From positions 1 to 56,621 of the forward strand of contig CAIKDP010000007.1 of NCBI GenBank assembly GCA_903826205.1: a stretch of 56,621 nt of DNA, written 5' to 3'. Source of the stretch: Akkermansiaceae bacterium. Lineage in GTDB: Bacteria > Verrucomicrobiota > Verrucomicrobiia > Verrucomicrobiales > Akkermansiaceae. Numbering within the stretch: the stretch's first letter is position 1; each line of letters opens with the position of its first letter. Shown here piece after piece: positions 33,105 through 41,832 of the stretch. The notes below the pieces were generated by a model that worked only from the letters and a program-made list of their open reading frames with translations, did not search any database and was not told the DNA's origin. A program made the translations under genes and the position numbers.

Positions 33105-33917
33105 TCACTTCACCTCATACTCGGCGTGGACGATGGTGATGATGTCCTTCTCACAGGAAGAGGTGTCATTATTGCCTTCGTTGGAGGTGCCGGTGGAGTT
33201 GGCGGCGTTGATGTTGATGATGCCCATGTCGGCATAAACCAACTTGCCGACGCTGGTGTTGCCAGCCGAGCCGAGGATATTGTCGGCGCGGCTGCGGGCA
33301 TCCTTGGCGGCTTCGGCGAGCATCTCGAGCTTGAGTTCACCAAGCCGCGTGTAGTAATAACTGGGGGCGTGGGATGTCACGTCGACGCCCTGTTCTAGCA
33401 AGGTGGTGATCTCCCGCGAGGCTTTCTCGATGAGCGCGACATTGGCCGAACTCACCGTGATCAGCTGGGTTGCGTGAAAGCCTTTGGGCACCCTTTTTTC
33501 AGAGCGCAGCGCCACGGTGGTTCCCGGCAGCACTTTGTCCTCCTGCACTGTCTCAAACACTTCGGTGACAGAGGCGGACCGGGCTTGGATCTCCTCCACC
33601 TTGAGGCCTTCCGCCTTGAGGAAAGCGACCGCCTTGTCGGTGCCGCTCTTCAGCGCCATGTAGGCAGCCGTGCGCTCCGGAGCCGTGGCCTCAACCATGG
33701 CGGACCATTGAATCAGGTCGGAAACGATCCGTTTGCGCGCCGAGCCGGTGATGCGGATGTTGTTTTTGTCCGGACGCTTGCGCAGCTCTTTCCACGTGCT
33801 TGCCGCTATGAAAGTGGACGCCACCACGCCAAGGGAAACCGCAACGGCTGCGGCGAACGGCAGCAGGTGGATTTTGTAGGTAAACTTCTGCGGCTGGGCT
33901 GAGGTGTCGTTGCTCAT
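33105..33917 (-). CDS. SIMPL (DUF541) domain-containing protein
   Basis: 270 residues. One N-terminal membrane segment (LLPFAAAVAVSLGVVASTFIAAS) is followed by the SIMPL domain: IRITGSARKRIVSDLIQWSAMVEA, the central helices, and the C-terminal DAR segment KLEMLAEAAKDARSRADNI. The family forms periplasmic oligomers of uncertain function, in some cases linked to oxidative stress or outer membrane integrity. The neighbours give no functional hint. Confidence 0.88.
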   Translation of the reverse strand: MSNDTSAQPQKFTYKIHLLPFAAAVAVSLGVVASTFIAASTWKELRKRPDKNNIRITGSARKRIVSDLIQWSAMVEATAPERTAAYMALKSGTDKAVAFLKAEGLKVEEIQARSASVTEVFETVQEDKVLPGTTVALRSEKRVPKGFHATQLITVSSANVALIEKASREITTLLEQGVDVTSHAPSYYYTRLGELKLEMLAEAAKDARSRADNILGSAGNTSVGKLVYADMGIININAANSTGTSNEGNNDTSSCEKDIITIVHAEYEVK

Positions 33918-33981
33918 GGTCGGAATAAATGAATTATCTAAGACGCGGATGCATAAGAGGACAGCCGGAGCCGGCTTACAA

Positions 33982-34014
33982 GGAAAATCGAATTCACGGG
34001 AAAATCGAATTCAC
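33982..34014. repeat. 16-bp direct repeat upstream of deoC
   Basis: GGAAAATCGAATTCAC occurs twice (33982-33997 and 33999-34014), 1 nt apart. It lies about 80 bp before the deoC start, in the divergent SIMPL/deoC gap. It may be a protein-binding site or another short filler repeat. Confidence 0.8.
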
Positions 34015-34091
34015 CTGCGCTTCTTCGCATTCCGCGCATTCTCTGCTTGCTCTGCCGGCGGCTCCTCAGTCATTACTCTTCCCGCCACCCC

Positions 34092-34790
34092 ATGAACCTA
34101 ACATCCAAAGACCTCGCCCGCCTGATCGACCTTAGCTCCGTGCGCGCCGAGTGCGACGAAACCGAAATCCGCGATCTCGCCGCCACCGCCCGCGACTTGG
34201 GCGTGGTCTGCGTTTTCGCGCTGCCTTGCTACACGCGCTTGCTCAAGTCACTGCTTGCGGACGCCCCTCACATCGGTATCGGCGGCGTCGTGGGCTTTCC
34301 CTCCGGGGCTCATGTCACATCCATCAAGGTGGCCGAAGTCAAACAACAACTCGCCGACGGTGCCACCGAACTCGATATGGTCATTAATGTCGGGCTGCTG
34401 CGCAGCGGCAATTATCAGGCGGTACGCGAGGATATCCGCGCCGTTGTGGAAGCCGCCGACGGCGTGCCCGTCAAGGTCATCCTCGAATGCCACTGGCTCA
34501 CGCCGGAGCAGATCCGCCTCGCCAGCGAACTTTGTGTCGAGGCCGGTGCCGCCTGGGTCAAGACCGGCACCGGTTGGGCTCCCACCGGTGCCACCCTCGA
34601 TAATCTGGCCATCATCCGCGATGCCGTGGGCGGACGCGCCGGAATCAAGGCGTCCGGTGGCGTGCGCGATTTGGCCACCGTCGTGGCAATGTATCGCCTC
34701 GGCGTGCGCCGCTTCGGCATTGGCACCACCAGTGGCATCCGCATTCTGGCGGATTGCGCCGCGCTTCCTGCAGGGGTGGAGGTGTCCTGA
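34092..34790 (+). CDS. deoC: Deoxyribose-phosphate aldolase (DeoC family)
   Basis: 232 residues. A class I aldolase barrel with the Schiff-base Lys in AAWVKTGTGW and the second Lys in GIKASGGVRD. The phosphate loop GIGTTSGIRI is present. Acidic residue of the catalytic network is in TELDMVINVG. The N-terminus IDLSSVRAECDETEI departs from the common IDHT, so its substrate may be a related deoxy-sugar phosphate rather than deoxyribose 5-phosphate. It lies 89 bp before an FGGY sugar kinase; a kinase-aldolase pair suggests a sugar degradation route. The ATG at 34092 is chosen over an upstream frame extension. Confidence 0.88.
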   Translation: MNLTSKDLARLIDLSSVRAECDETEIRDLAATARDLGVVCVFALPCYTRLLKSLLADAPHIGIGGVVGFPSGAHVTSIKVAEVKQQLADGATELDMVINVGLLRSGNYQAVREDIRAVVEAADGVPVKVILECHWLTPEQIRLASELCVEAGAAWVKTGTGWAPTGATLDNLAIIRDAVGGRAGIKASGGVRDLATVVAMYRLGVRRFGIGTTSGIRILADCAALPAGVEVS

Positions 34791-34850
34791 ATCCATGGCC
34801 AAACAAGCCGAAGAACGAGTTGCGCCGTGTCATCTTCGCTGTCCTGACGA

Positions 34851-34879
34851 CCTCTAACTGATAACATCTAACTCTCCCC
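34851..34879 (+). repeat. Partial composite intergenic element before the FGGY kinase gene
   Basis: The sequence CCTCTAACTGATAACATC followed by TAACTCTCCCC touches the ATG at 34880. It equals the last two modules of the elements at 15381 and 22336, placed at the same position relative to the start codon; the earlier modules are absent. Confidence 0.8.
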
Positions 34880-36412
34880 ATGCCCAGCAGCATTATCGCC
34901 TACGATCTCGGCACCGGCGGAATCAAAGCCTCGCTTTATGATTCCGATGGCCAGCGGCTCACCTCCGTATTCGTTGGCTACGATACTTCCTACCCTCAGG
35001 CATCGTGGCATGAACAGCGCCCGGAGGATTGGTGGTCGGTGCTGGTTTCCGCCACGCGCCAACTCCTTGTGTGCCCATGCGCCGACGCCTCATCCATCCA
35101 GTGCCTCGCTATCTCAGGCCACAGCCTTGGCTGCGTCCCGCTGGATAAGGATGGGCACCTGTTATGCGACGCCACCCCGATCTGGTCCGACCGCCGCGCC
35201 GAGGCCCAAACGGTGCCATTTTTCAACAAGGTCGATCCCGCACAATGGTATCTGACCACAGGCAATGGCTTTCCCGCCGCTCACTACACGGTCTTCAAGG
35301 CCCTCTGGTATCGCGATCACATGCCCGATCTATTCCGCAGGATCGACAAGATCGTGGGTACCAAGGATTACCTCAACTTCCGCCTCACAGGGAAGATCCG
35401 CACCGACTTCTCCTACGCCTCAGGCTGCGGCGTCTATGACCTGCTCCAATGGGACTACGCTCCCACACTCGTTGATGCCAGTGGCCTGCCCCGCGAGATC
35501 TGGCCGGATATCTCTCCGTCCGCCTCGGTCCTCGGCGAGTTGACGCCTGCCGCTGCTGCAGCGCTCGGCCTGCCGTGCACTGTCAAGGTCGCCTGCGGCG
35601 GAGTGGACAATTCCTGCATGGCCTTGGGTGCCCGCAACATCGCCGAAGGGCGCACCTATGCCTCGCTGGGTTCGTCCGCGTGGATCGCCGTCACCTCCGC
35701 CACGCCGTTGTTAGATCAGCGCGTCAAACCCTATGTCTTCACCCATGTGATGCCCGGCCTGTTCAACTCGGCCGTCGCCATTTTTTCTTCCGGCTCTTCT
35801 TTCAAATGGGTCTGCCAGCAAATGTGTCAGGACCTTCTCGCCCAGGCCGCGCGCGACAACCTCGACGTCTATGACCTGATGTCCGGACTTGCCGCGTCCT
35901 CACCCGCTGGCGCGCGCGGCGCCATCTTCAATCCCAGCCTTGCCGGAGGTTCTTCGCTCGATCTTAGCCCGCTCATCCGCGGGGCCTTCCTCGGCCTCGA
36001 TCTGGGTCATACCCGCGCCGACCTCATCCGCGCCGCCATGGAAGGCATTGCGCTTAATTTGCGCCTCGCTCTCGACGAACTTCGCAAGCTCTGCCGCGTC
36101 TGCGATCAGATGGTGGTCGTCGGCGGCAGCAGCAAAAGTGCACTTTGGCGACAGATCTTCGCCGATGCCTTTGACCTCTCAATCCTCCAAACCAATGTCG
36201 GCCAGGACGCCGGTTCGCTCGGTGCCGCCGCTCTCGCGGCCGTGTCCGCGGGACTGTGGAATGATTTTTCCCCGATTGATAGGATCCACCGCATCGAAGC
36301 CACCGCCGAGCCCGACCCTGCCACCCGCCTGACCTATCAAAATTTGCTGCCGGCTTTCCGGCGTGTGTCCCATCTGCTAGCCGACGTTTCCCAAAATCCC
36401 CAACCTGCTTGA
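34880..36412 (+). CDS. FGGY-family carbohydrate kinase (xylulokinase-like)
   Basis: 510 residues, the usual size. The phosphate-1 motif is AYDLGTGGIKASLYDSDG. The catalytic-base region is GGVDNSCMALGA. The adenosine motif is VVVGGSSKSALWRQIFADAF. Such kinases phosphorylate ketoses or polyols before aldol cleavage. Together with the DeoC-type aldolase upstream it likely forms a degradation route for a pentose or deoxy-hexose; the sugar cannot be named. The start is set by a partial composite repeat ending at the ATG. Confidence 0.88.
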   Translation: MPSSIIAYDLGTGGIKASLYDSDGQRLTSVFVGYDTSYPQASWHEQRPEDWWSVLVSATRQLLVCPCADASSIQCLAISGHSLGCVPLDKDGHLLCDATPIWSDRRAEAQTVPFFNKVDPAQWYLTTGNGFPAAHYTVFKALWYRDHMPDLFRRIDKIVGTKDYLNFRLTGKIRTDFSYASGCGVYDLLQWDYAPTLVDASGLPREIWPDISPSASVLGELTPAAAAALGLPCTVKVACGGVDNSCMALGARNIAEGRTYASLGSSAWIAVTSATPLLDQRVKPYVFTHVMPGLFNSAVAIFSSGSSFKWVCQQMCQDLLAQAARDNLDVYDLMSGLAASSPAGARGAIFNPSLAGGSSLDLSPLIRGAFLGLDLGHTRADLIRAAMEGIALNLRLALDELRKLCRVCDQMVVVGGSSKSALWRQIFADAFDLSILQTNVGQDAGSLGAAALAAVSAGLWNDFSPIDRIHRIEATAEPDPATRLTYQNLLPAFRRVSHLLADVSQNPQPA

Positions 36413-36429
36413 ACCCGGATTCCACACCC

Positions 36430-37866
36430 ATGAAAACCAACACTCCCGCCCATCATCGCCTCGCAAGCCAACTGGTTTTGTTAGCCTCCGCCCTTCTAAC
36501 CGCCATGCCGGCCGTGGCGGACGTGCGGCTGCCGAAGATTTTCACCGACAACATGATGTTGCAACGAGGATTGCCAGTGCGGGTCTGGGGTTGGGCTGAA
36601 GCTGGCGAGACGGTGAGCGTGACCTTGGCAGGGAAAGCCGCCTTGACCAAGGCCGACGACAAGGGTCAGTGGAGGCTCGAATTGCCGGCGATGAGGGCGG
36701 GCGAAAACCTCGAATTGAAGGTCAAGGGCAAGAACCAACTGAATTTGAAGAACATCCTGATCGGCGACATCTGGGTTTGCTCAGGCCAATCCAACATGGA
36801 GTGGTCGCTCGGCCAGTGCCTGGGGGCGGCCGATGATATCAAAGCCGCGGATTTTCCCAAGATCCGCCGCATCAAGATCAACCGGGTGCAGGTTGCCAAG
36901 CCGGAAGCGGATGCCCCGACCGCTGGCCCCTGGGAAGTGTGCTCACCGACCACGGCGGGCGGTTTCACTGCCGTGGGGTTTTATTTTGCACGCGAGATTT
37001 TGCAAAAAGCCAAGGTCCCAATCGGCATTATCGACAGCAACTGGGGCGGTACCCGGATTGAGCCTTGGATAGCCCCTGAAAACCCCGAAGTGGAGGCCCA
37101 ACTCAACGGCGGCTTGAGCGGCATCTATAACGCGATGATTCATCCCATCGTGCCGCTCCCAATCAAGGGTGCGCTGTGGTATCAGGGTGAGTCCAATGGC
37201 GAAGAGGGCGACACCTACTATGACAAGATGAAGTCCTTGATTGGCGGTTGGCGCAAGCAGTGGAAGCAGGGGGATTTCCCGTTCTATTTCGTGCAACTCG
37301 CCAGTTTCCAAGCGGTGTCTGAAGATCCAGCCGGCGGCAATGGCTGGGCCAAACTCCGTGAGGCTCAAACCAAGTCGCTCACTCTTCCTAACACCGGCAT
37401 GGCGGTCATCCTCGATACCGTGCCGCTTGCCGAGCGCGATGACATTCATCCGAAAAATAAATATGATGTGGGACTGCGCCTCGCCCGTTGGGCACTCGCG
37501 CGGGACTACGGACAAAAACAACTTGTGGCCTCAGGCCCCTTGTTCAAGCTTCTCAAGATCGACGGCGACAAGGCGCGGTTGGCATTCGATCATGTCGGCA
37601 CGGGCCTGATGGTTGGCAAAAAGGAGGGCCGTTCCCCGGTTGTCGAGGACAGGCAGGGGAAACTCAGGCGCTTCGCGATCGCCGGTGCCGATAAAAAATG
37701 GTTTTGGGCCGATGCTGTGATCGTTAATAACACCATTACGGTTTCCTCGCCTGAAGTGAAGGAGCCAGTCGCCGTGCGTTATGCCTACCAGATGAATCCG
37801 GACGGTGCCAACCTCTATAACCGCGATGGGCTCCCTGCCTCGCCATTCCGTACCGACGCTTGGTGA
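36430..37866 (+). CDS. Sialate O-acetylesterase
   Basis: 478 residues with an N-terminal signal peptide (LASQLVLLASALLTAMPAVA). The SGNH-type catalytic blocks are visible: GDIWVCSGQSNMEW with the nucleophile Ser, GALWYQGESN, and the Asp/His pair in DDIHPKNKYDVG. It removes acetyl esters from sialic acids or from other glycans outside the cell or in the periplasm. It starts 17 bp after the kinase gene and is probably in the same transcript. In Verrucomicrobiota and Planctomycetota such esterases often act on plant or algal polysaccharides rather than sialic acid. Confidence 0.9.
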   Translation: MKTNTPAHHRLASQLVLLASALLTAMPAVADVRLPKIFTDNMMLQRGLPVRVWGWAEAGETVSVTLAGKAALTKADDKGQWRLELPAMRAGENLELKVKGKNQLNLKNILIGDIWVCSGQSNMEWSLGQCLGAADDIKAADFPKIRRIKINRVQVAKPEADAPTAGPWEVCSPTTAGGFTAVGFYFAREILQKAKVPIGIIDSNWGGTRIEPWIAPENPEVEAQLNGGLSGIYNAMIHPIVPLPIKGALWYQGESNGEEGDTYYDKMKSLIGGWRKQWKQGDFPFYFVQLASFQAVSEDPAGGNGWAKLREAQTKSLTLPNTGMAVILDTVPLAERDDIHPKNKYDVGLRLARWALARDYGQKQLVASGPLFKLLKIDGDKARLAFDHVGTGLMVGKKEGRSPVVEDRQGKLRRFAIAGADKKWFWADAVIVNNTITVSSPEVKEPVAVRYAYQMNPDGANLYNRDGLPASPFRTDAW

Positions 37867-37936
37867 TTCGCCGGCTGAAAGATCGCATCTGCGCAATCGG
37901 TAGAGGAATCCTCGCCCTGCAAGCCCTGATATCCGT

Positions 37937-40399
37937 ATGAAAATCCTGCCGCGCCACACCGCATCACTCCGTGCTTCTGCTTGTTCATTATCCGCCGTTG
38001 CCGGACTTGGGTTGATGGTTTTGTTAGGCAATGCGCGATTGGATGCCGCGAAAGGACCGGTCGCCCCGCTCGATCTAACCAAAGACACGCCGGCCAGCAC
38101 GAAGAACAGTTACAACCTCGGGCCGACCGGGGCGCTGGGCTGGATGCAGGTGGAGTCCGGAATGACCGAGAACAGCCGGCAGATCCTTATCACGGCGGTC
38201 GAAAAGGGCTCGCCTGCCGCGGGAAAGTTGGAAGTGGGGGACGTGGTTCTGGGAGTGTTTGGCAAGCCGTTTGCGGATGATGCGCGCAAGGGCCTCGGAC
38301 AGGCAATCGGGCAAGCCGAGACCGAGGCCGCCCGGGGCATACTGCCACTCACGGTGTGGCGCAAAGGCAAGACGCAAACCATTGAGCTCAAGTTGCAGGT
38401 GATGGGCAGCTACAGCGCCACCTCGCCCTACAACTGTCCCAAGGCGAAGAAGATTCTCGAGCAGGGGCTGGCTGTGATGGTCAAGGATCTAGGCAAGGAC
38501 AACGGTCTTCACACCAATGAACTGGCGTTGTTAGCAGCCGGCCGGCCAGAGGATCGTGAGATGCTGAGCAAGAGCGCCCACGCGGTGGCCGCCAGCACGC
38601 CTGATGTTGATGCCCTGTGGCGGGAATCGGACCATGGTGGCATGCGCACGTGGCATCATGGGTATAACAACCTGTTTCTTTGTGAATATTTTCTCGCCAC
38701 GGGTGATAAGGCGGTGCTGCCGGCCATCCGCGCCTACAGCACCACGATTGCCCGGGGGCAGGGGGTTTTCGGCACCTGGGGGCACGGTTATGTTCCACCT
38801 AACGAGACCGGCCAATTGCACGGTCCGGTGCCGCCCTACGGTCCGGTCAATGCCACCGGCCTGCCTTGCTTCATCTCACTGGTGTTGGCCGCCAAGTGCG
38901 GCATCGATGAGCCCGAACTCAAACCCGCCATTGAGCGGGCCTGCAAGTTTTTCGGCTACTACGCAGGCAAGGGCGCGATTCCCTACGGTGAGCATCGGCC
39001 GGGTGCCTGCCACGATGATAATGGCAAGACTTCCATGGCGGCGATGGCCTTTGCTTTGCAAGGCAAACCGGTCGAGACACGGTTTTTTTCCAAGATGGTC
39101 ACTGCCTCCTATGAATCGCGCGAATGGGGCCACACCGGAAATGGTTTCAGTTACCTGTGGGGACCGATAGCCGCCAATTCCGGCGGACCGCACGCCATGG
39201 CCGCATTCATGAAAGAACTACGCTGGTATTACGACCTCGCGCGACGCTGGGATGGGTCCTTTGTCAATGTCGAGACCGGCGGCGGGGTCGCCAGCAGTTA
39301 TCATGGCATTCTCGGTGCCACCGGGTCCTATCTGCTCGGTTATGCCGCGCCCTTGAAAAAGACTTACCTAACCGGTCGTGACGCCCATCAGGAGAGCTGG
39401 CTGAGCGAGGCCGATATCACGGAAGCCATCGCCGCCGAGCGCGTGTTTGGCGATGATGCCTATGCCAGGCGCAGCATTCCAAGATTGTTGGATGGATTGG
39501 GATCATGGTCTCCGCTGGAGCGGGCCCGGGCGGCAGAGGAACTCGGCAAGCGCAAGGATGAGGTTCTGCCTAATTTGATAGAAATGGCGCGAGGCAAGAA
39601 TCCCAACGCGCGGCTCGGGGCGGTCGCCGCCCTCGGCCAGCTCAGGGCACGTGCCGTTCCCGCGCTTGACACGCTGGCCAAGTTGCTCGCCGCCGACGAC
39701 CGCTGGCTGCGCGTGCAAACGGCCGAGGCGCTGCGGACTATCGGGGCGGACGCGAGGGCGGTGTTGCCGCAGATGCTCAAAGCCGCGACGGTCAAGGATG
39801 AGACCGATCCGATGGAATTCGGCGTTGGCGCGCTGGCCTACGCGCTGTTTTATCCGGGCGGGGCATACGGGCCCAAAGGTCTCTTGGCTAGCAACATCAA
39901 GGACATTCCAAAGGAGCAGCTCTATCCGGTCATTCGCATGATTGCCGCCAATCCGGACTCCGCCGCACGCGGATGTTTGAAATCCAGCTATGCACTTTTC
40001 ACTGAGGACGACCTCAAGGCGCTGGCGCCGGAGGTGGTGGCCAGCATTGAGCAGATGGCGAGCGCCAACACGATGTTTTCCAAAGGAGTGCGCCTTGCCG
40101 GCATCCAGGCGATGGCCCGCCTGAACATTGAGGAAGGCATCCCGCTGACCCTCATGATGATGAACCTCAAGGACTGGGGGAAAGGCTATATCATCCAGAC
40201 CTCCCTCGATGTGCTCAAACAATACCGCGGTGCCGCCAAGTCCGCGTTGCCAGAATTGAAGAAAATGGAAGTCGATTTCCGCAACATGAAAAAGGAGCAT
40301 GACAAGCTCGTCGAGGTGATTGCGCTCATCGAGAACGACAACAATCCGCCCCAACTCATCAGTTTGAAAGAGTCGTTGAAGCGCCGCAGCCAGCCATGA
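37937..40399 (+). CDS. Secreted PDZ - alpha-barrel - HEAT-repeat protein (DUF6288-type)
   Basis: 820 residues. A signal peptide is followed by a PDZ-like domain (LITAVEKGSPAAGKLEVGDVVLGVFGKPF, about residues 70-160). A long alpha-rich central domain follows with conserved aromatic and Gly motifs (MRTWHHGYNNLFLCEYF, GTWGHGYVPPNE, EWGHTGNGFSYLWGPI), as in alpha/alpha-barrel enzymes. The C-terminus has HEAT-like helical repeats (ARLGAVAALGQLRARAVPALDTLAKLL). The order matches the DUF6288 proteins common in Verrucomicrobiota and Planctomycetota, of unknown function. It lies between the acetylesterase and an arylsulfatase, suggesting a role in glycan processing. Confidence 0.78.
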   Translation: MKILPRHTASLRASACSLSAVAGLGLMVLLGNARLDAAKGPVAPLDLTKDTPASTKNSYNLGPTGALGWMQVESGMTENSRQILITAVEKGSPAAGKLEVGDVVLGVFGKPFADDARKGLGQAIGQAETEAARGILPLTVWRKGKTQTIELKLQVMGSYSATSPYNCPKAKKILEQGLAVMVKDLGKDNGLHTNELALLAAGRPEDREMLSKSAHAVAASTPDVDALWRESDHGGMRTWHHGYNNLFLCEYFLATGDKAVLPAIRAYSTTIARGQGVFGTWGHGYVPPNETGQLHGPVPPYGPVNATGLPCFISLVLAAKCGIDEPELKPAIERACKFFGYYAGKGAIPYGEHRPGACHDDNGKTSMAAMAFALQGKPVETRFFSKMVTASYESREWGHTGNGFSYLWGPIAANSGGPHAMAAFMKELRWYYDLARRWDGSFVNVETGGGVASSYHGILGATGSYLLGYAAPLKKTYLTGRDAHQESWLSEADITEAIAAERVFGDDAYARRSIPRLLDGLGSWSPLERARAAEELGKRKDEVLPNLIEMARGKNPNARLGAVAALGQLRARAVPALDTLAKLLAADDRWLRVQTAEALRTIGADARAVLPQMLKAATVKDETDPMEFGVGALAYALFYPGGAYGPKGLLASNIKDIPKEQLYPVIRMIAANPDSAARGCLKSSYALFTEDDLKALAPEVVASIEQMASANTMFSKGVRLAGIQAMARLNIEEGIPLTLMMMNLKDWGKGYIIQTSLDVLKQYRGAAKSALPELKKMEVDFRNMKKEHDKLVEVIALIENDNNPPQLISLKESLKRRSQP

Positions 40400-40435
40400 T
40401 TTACAGGATGGAACCCGGGTCATAATCTAACATAA

Positions 40436-41791
40436 ATGAAAAATATGCATTCCTATGTGGTCGTCGCCTTGTCGGCCGGCGCCTTGATCCCATCGCTGCG
40501 TGCGGTCGGCGCTGAGCCGGCAACCGTGCCCGCAAGCCGTCCAAACATCATCCTCTGCATGACGGATGACCAAGGGTGGGGTGACGTCAGTTACAACGGA
40601 CTCAAGAAGATACAGACGCCCAACCTTGACGCCTTGGCGGCGGCGGGTGTGCGCTTCAACCGCTTTTACGCGCAGCAGAGTTGTTCCCCGACGCGGGCCA
40701 GCGTGATGACCGGGCGTCATCCGAATCGCATGGGTTTGTTCTGGCCGGGAATAAAGCTGCGCAAGCAGGAACTGACCCTTGCACAGGCGGTCAAGCAGGT
40801 GGGTTATGCCACCGGCCACTTTGGCAAATGGCACCTCAACGGGGTGGCCGGCCCGGGCAAGGTGATTCCGGATTCCGATCCGCTCTCACCGCGCAATTGC
40901 GGCTTCGACGAGTCGTTTTCCGTATCGAACTATTTTGAGACCGACTGGACATTCGGCCACAACGGGGTGCCGGAAAAAGCCGCGGGCGATGGTTCGGATG
41001 TCATTGTGGACCGGGCGCTCAAGTTCATCGGCACGGCGACCGAACAGAACAAGCCATTCCTTGCGGTGATTTGGTTTGGCAGTCCGCACGCACCGTGCAA
41101 TCCCACTCCCGAGGATCTCAAGGCGGCTGGCGGCTCCGGGTATTATGGGGAAATGTTGGGCGTGGACCGCAGCATGGGCACCCTGCGCGCCGGCCTCGCC
41201 AAGCTCGGCATCGCCGACAACACGATGCTGTGGTTTTCCAGCGACAACGGCGGCTGGATCGACCCCGCCAAGCCCGATGCTCTGGGCAACAGTGTCGACC
41301 TGCGCGGGCGCAAGGGCGACATGTTAGAAGGCGGCATCCGCGTGCCCGGGTTGATTGTATGGCCGGCGCGGATCAAGCAACCGGCAGTGACGGAGATTCC
41401 CGCCGGCGTGGTGGACATTTTCCCGACCATCGTCGACCTGCTGCAAATCAAAGTTGAGCATCCGGTGCCGCTGGACGGAATCAGCCTGCTTCCATTGTTA
41501 GATGGACGAATGAAGGCGCGGCCGCAACCGTTAGGGTTCTGGCAGTTCGATGAAGAGCAACCGGAGATATCCACCAATTCCGGCCCGTCTGCATGGAGTG
41601 ACAACCAATACAAGCTCGTCAAATCCGCGCCGAATCACTGGGAACTCTACGACATGACGGTTGACCGCGGGGAAAAGTACAACCTTGCCGGCGAGCATGC
41701 CGATGTCATGAAGCGCATGAAGGCCGAGTTGGAGGCCTGGCAGTTGTCAGTCATCCGCAGCTACAAGGGTGAGGACTATCCTGGGAAGTGA
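40436..41791 (+). CDS. Arylsulfatase-type sulfatase with formylglycine motif
   Basis: 451 residues with a signal peptide ending near AVGA. The N-terminal metal site is NIILCMTDDQGWGD. The sulfatase signature CSPTRASVMTGRHP carries the Cys at residue 83 that is converted to formylglycine. KWHLNG and SSDNGGW hold further active-site residues. It removes sulfate from a sulfated sugar or similar ester in the periplasm. No formylglycine-generating enzyme or anaerobic maturase is in the window. Last gene of the plus-strand group starting with deoC. Confidence 0.92.
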   Translation: MKNMHSYVVVALSAGALIPSLRAVGAEPATVPASRPNIILCMTDDQGWGDVSYNGLKKIQTPNLDALAAAGVRFNRFYAQQSCSPTRASVMTGRHPNRMGLFWPGIKLRKQELTLAQAVKQVGYATGHFGKWHLNGVAGPGKVIPDSDPLSPRNCGFDESFSVSNYFETDWTFGHNGVPEKAAGDGSDVIVDRALKFIGTATEQNKPFLAVIWFGSPHAPCNPTPEDLKAAGGSGYYGEMLGVDRSMGTLRAGLAKLGIADNTMLWFSSDNGGWIDPAKPDALGNSVDLRGRKGDMLEGGIRVPGLIVWPARIKQPAVTEIPAGVVDIFPTIVDLLQIKVEHPVPLDGISLLPLLDGRMKARPQPLGFWQFDEEQPEISTNSGPSAWSDNQYKLVKSAPNHWELYDMTVDRGEKYNLAGEHADVMKRMKAELEAWQLSVIRSYKGEDYPGK

Positions 41792-41832
41792 GCCGGCGTC
41801 CGCTGTGGAGCGGATATTCAGCCGCGCGGGGT

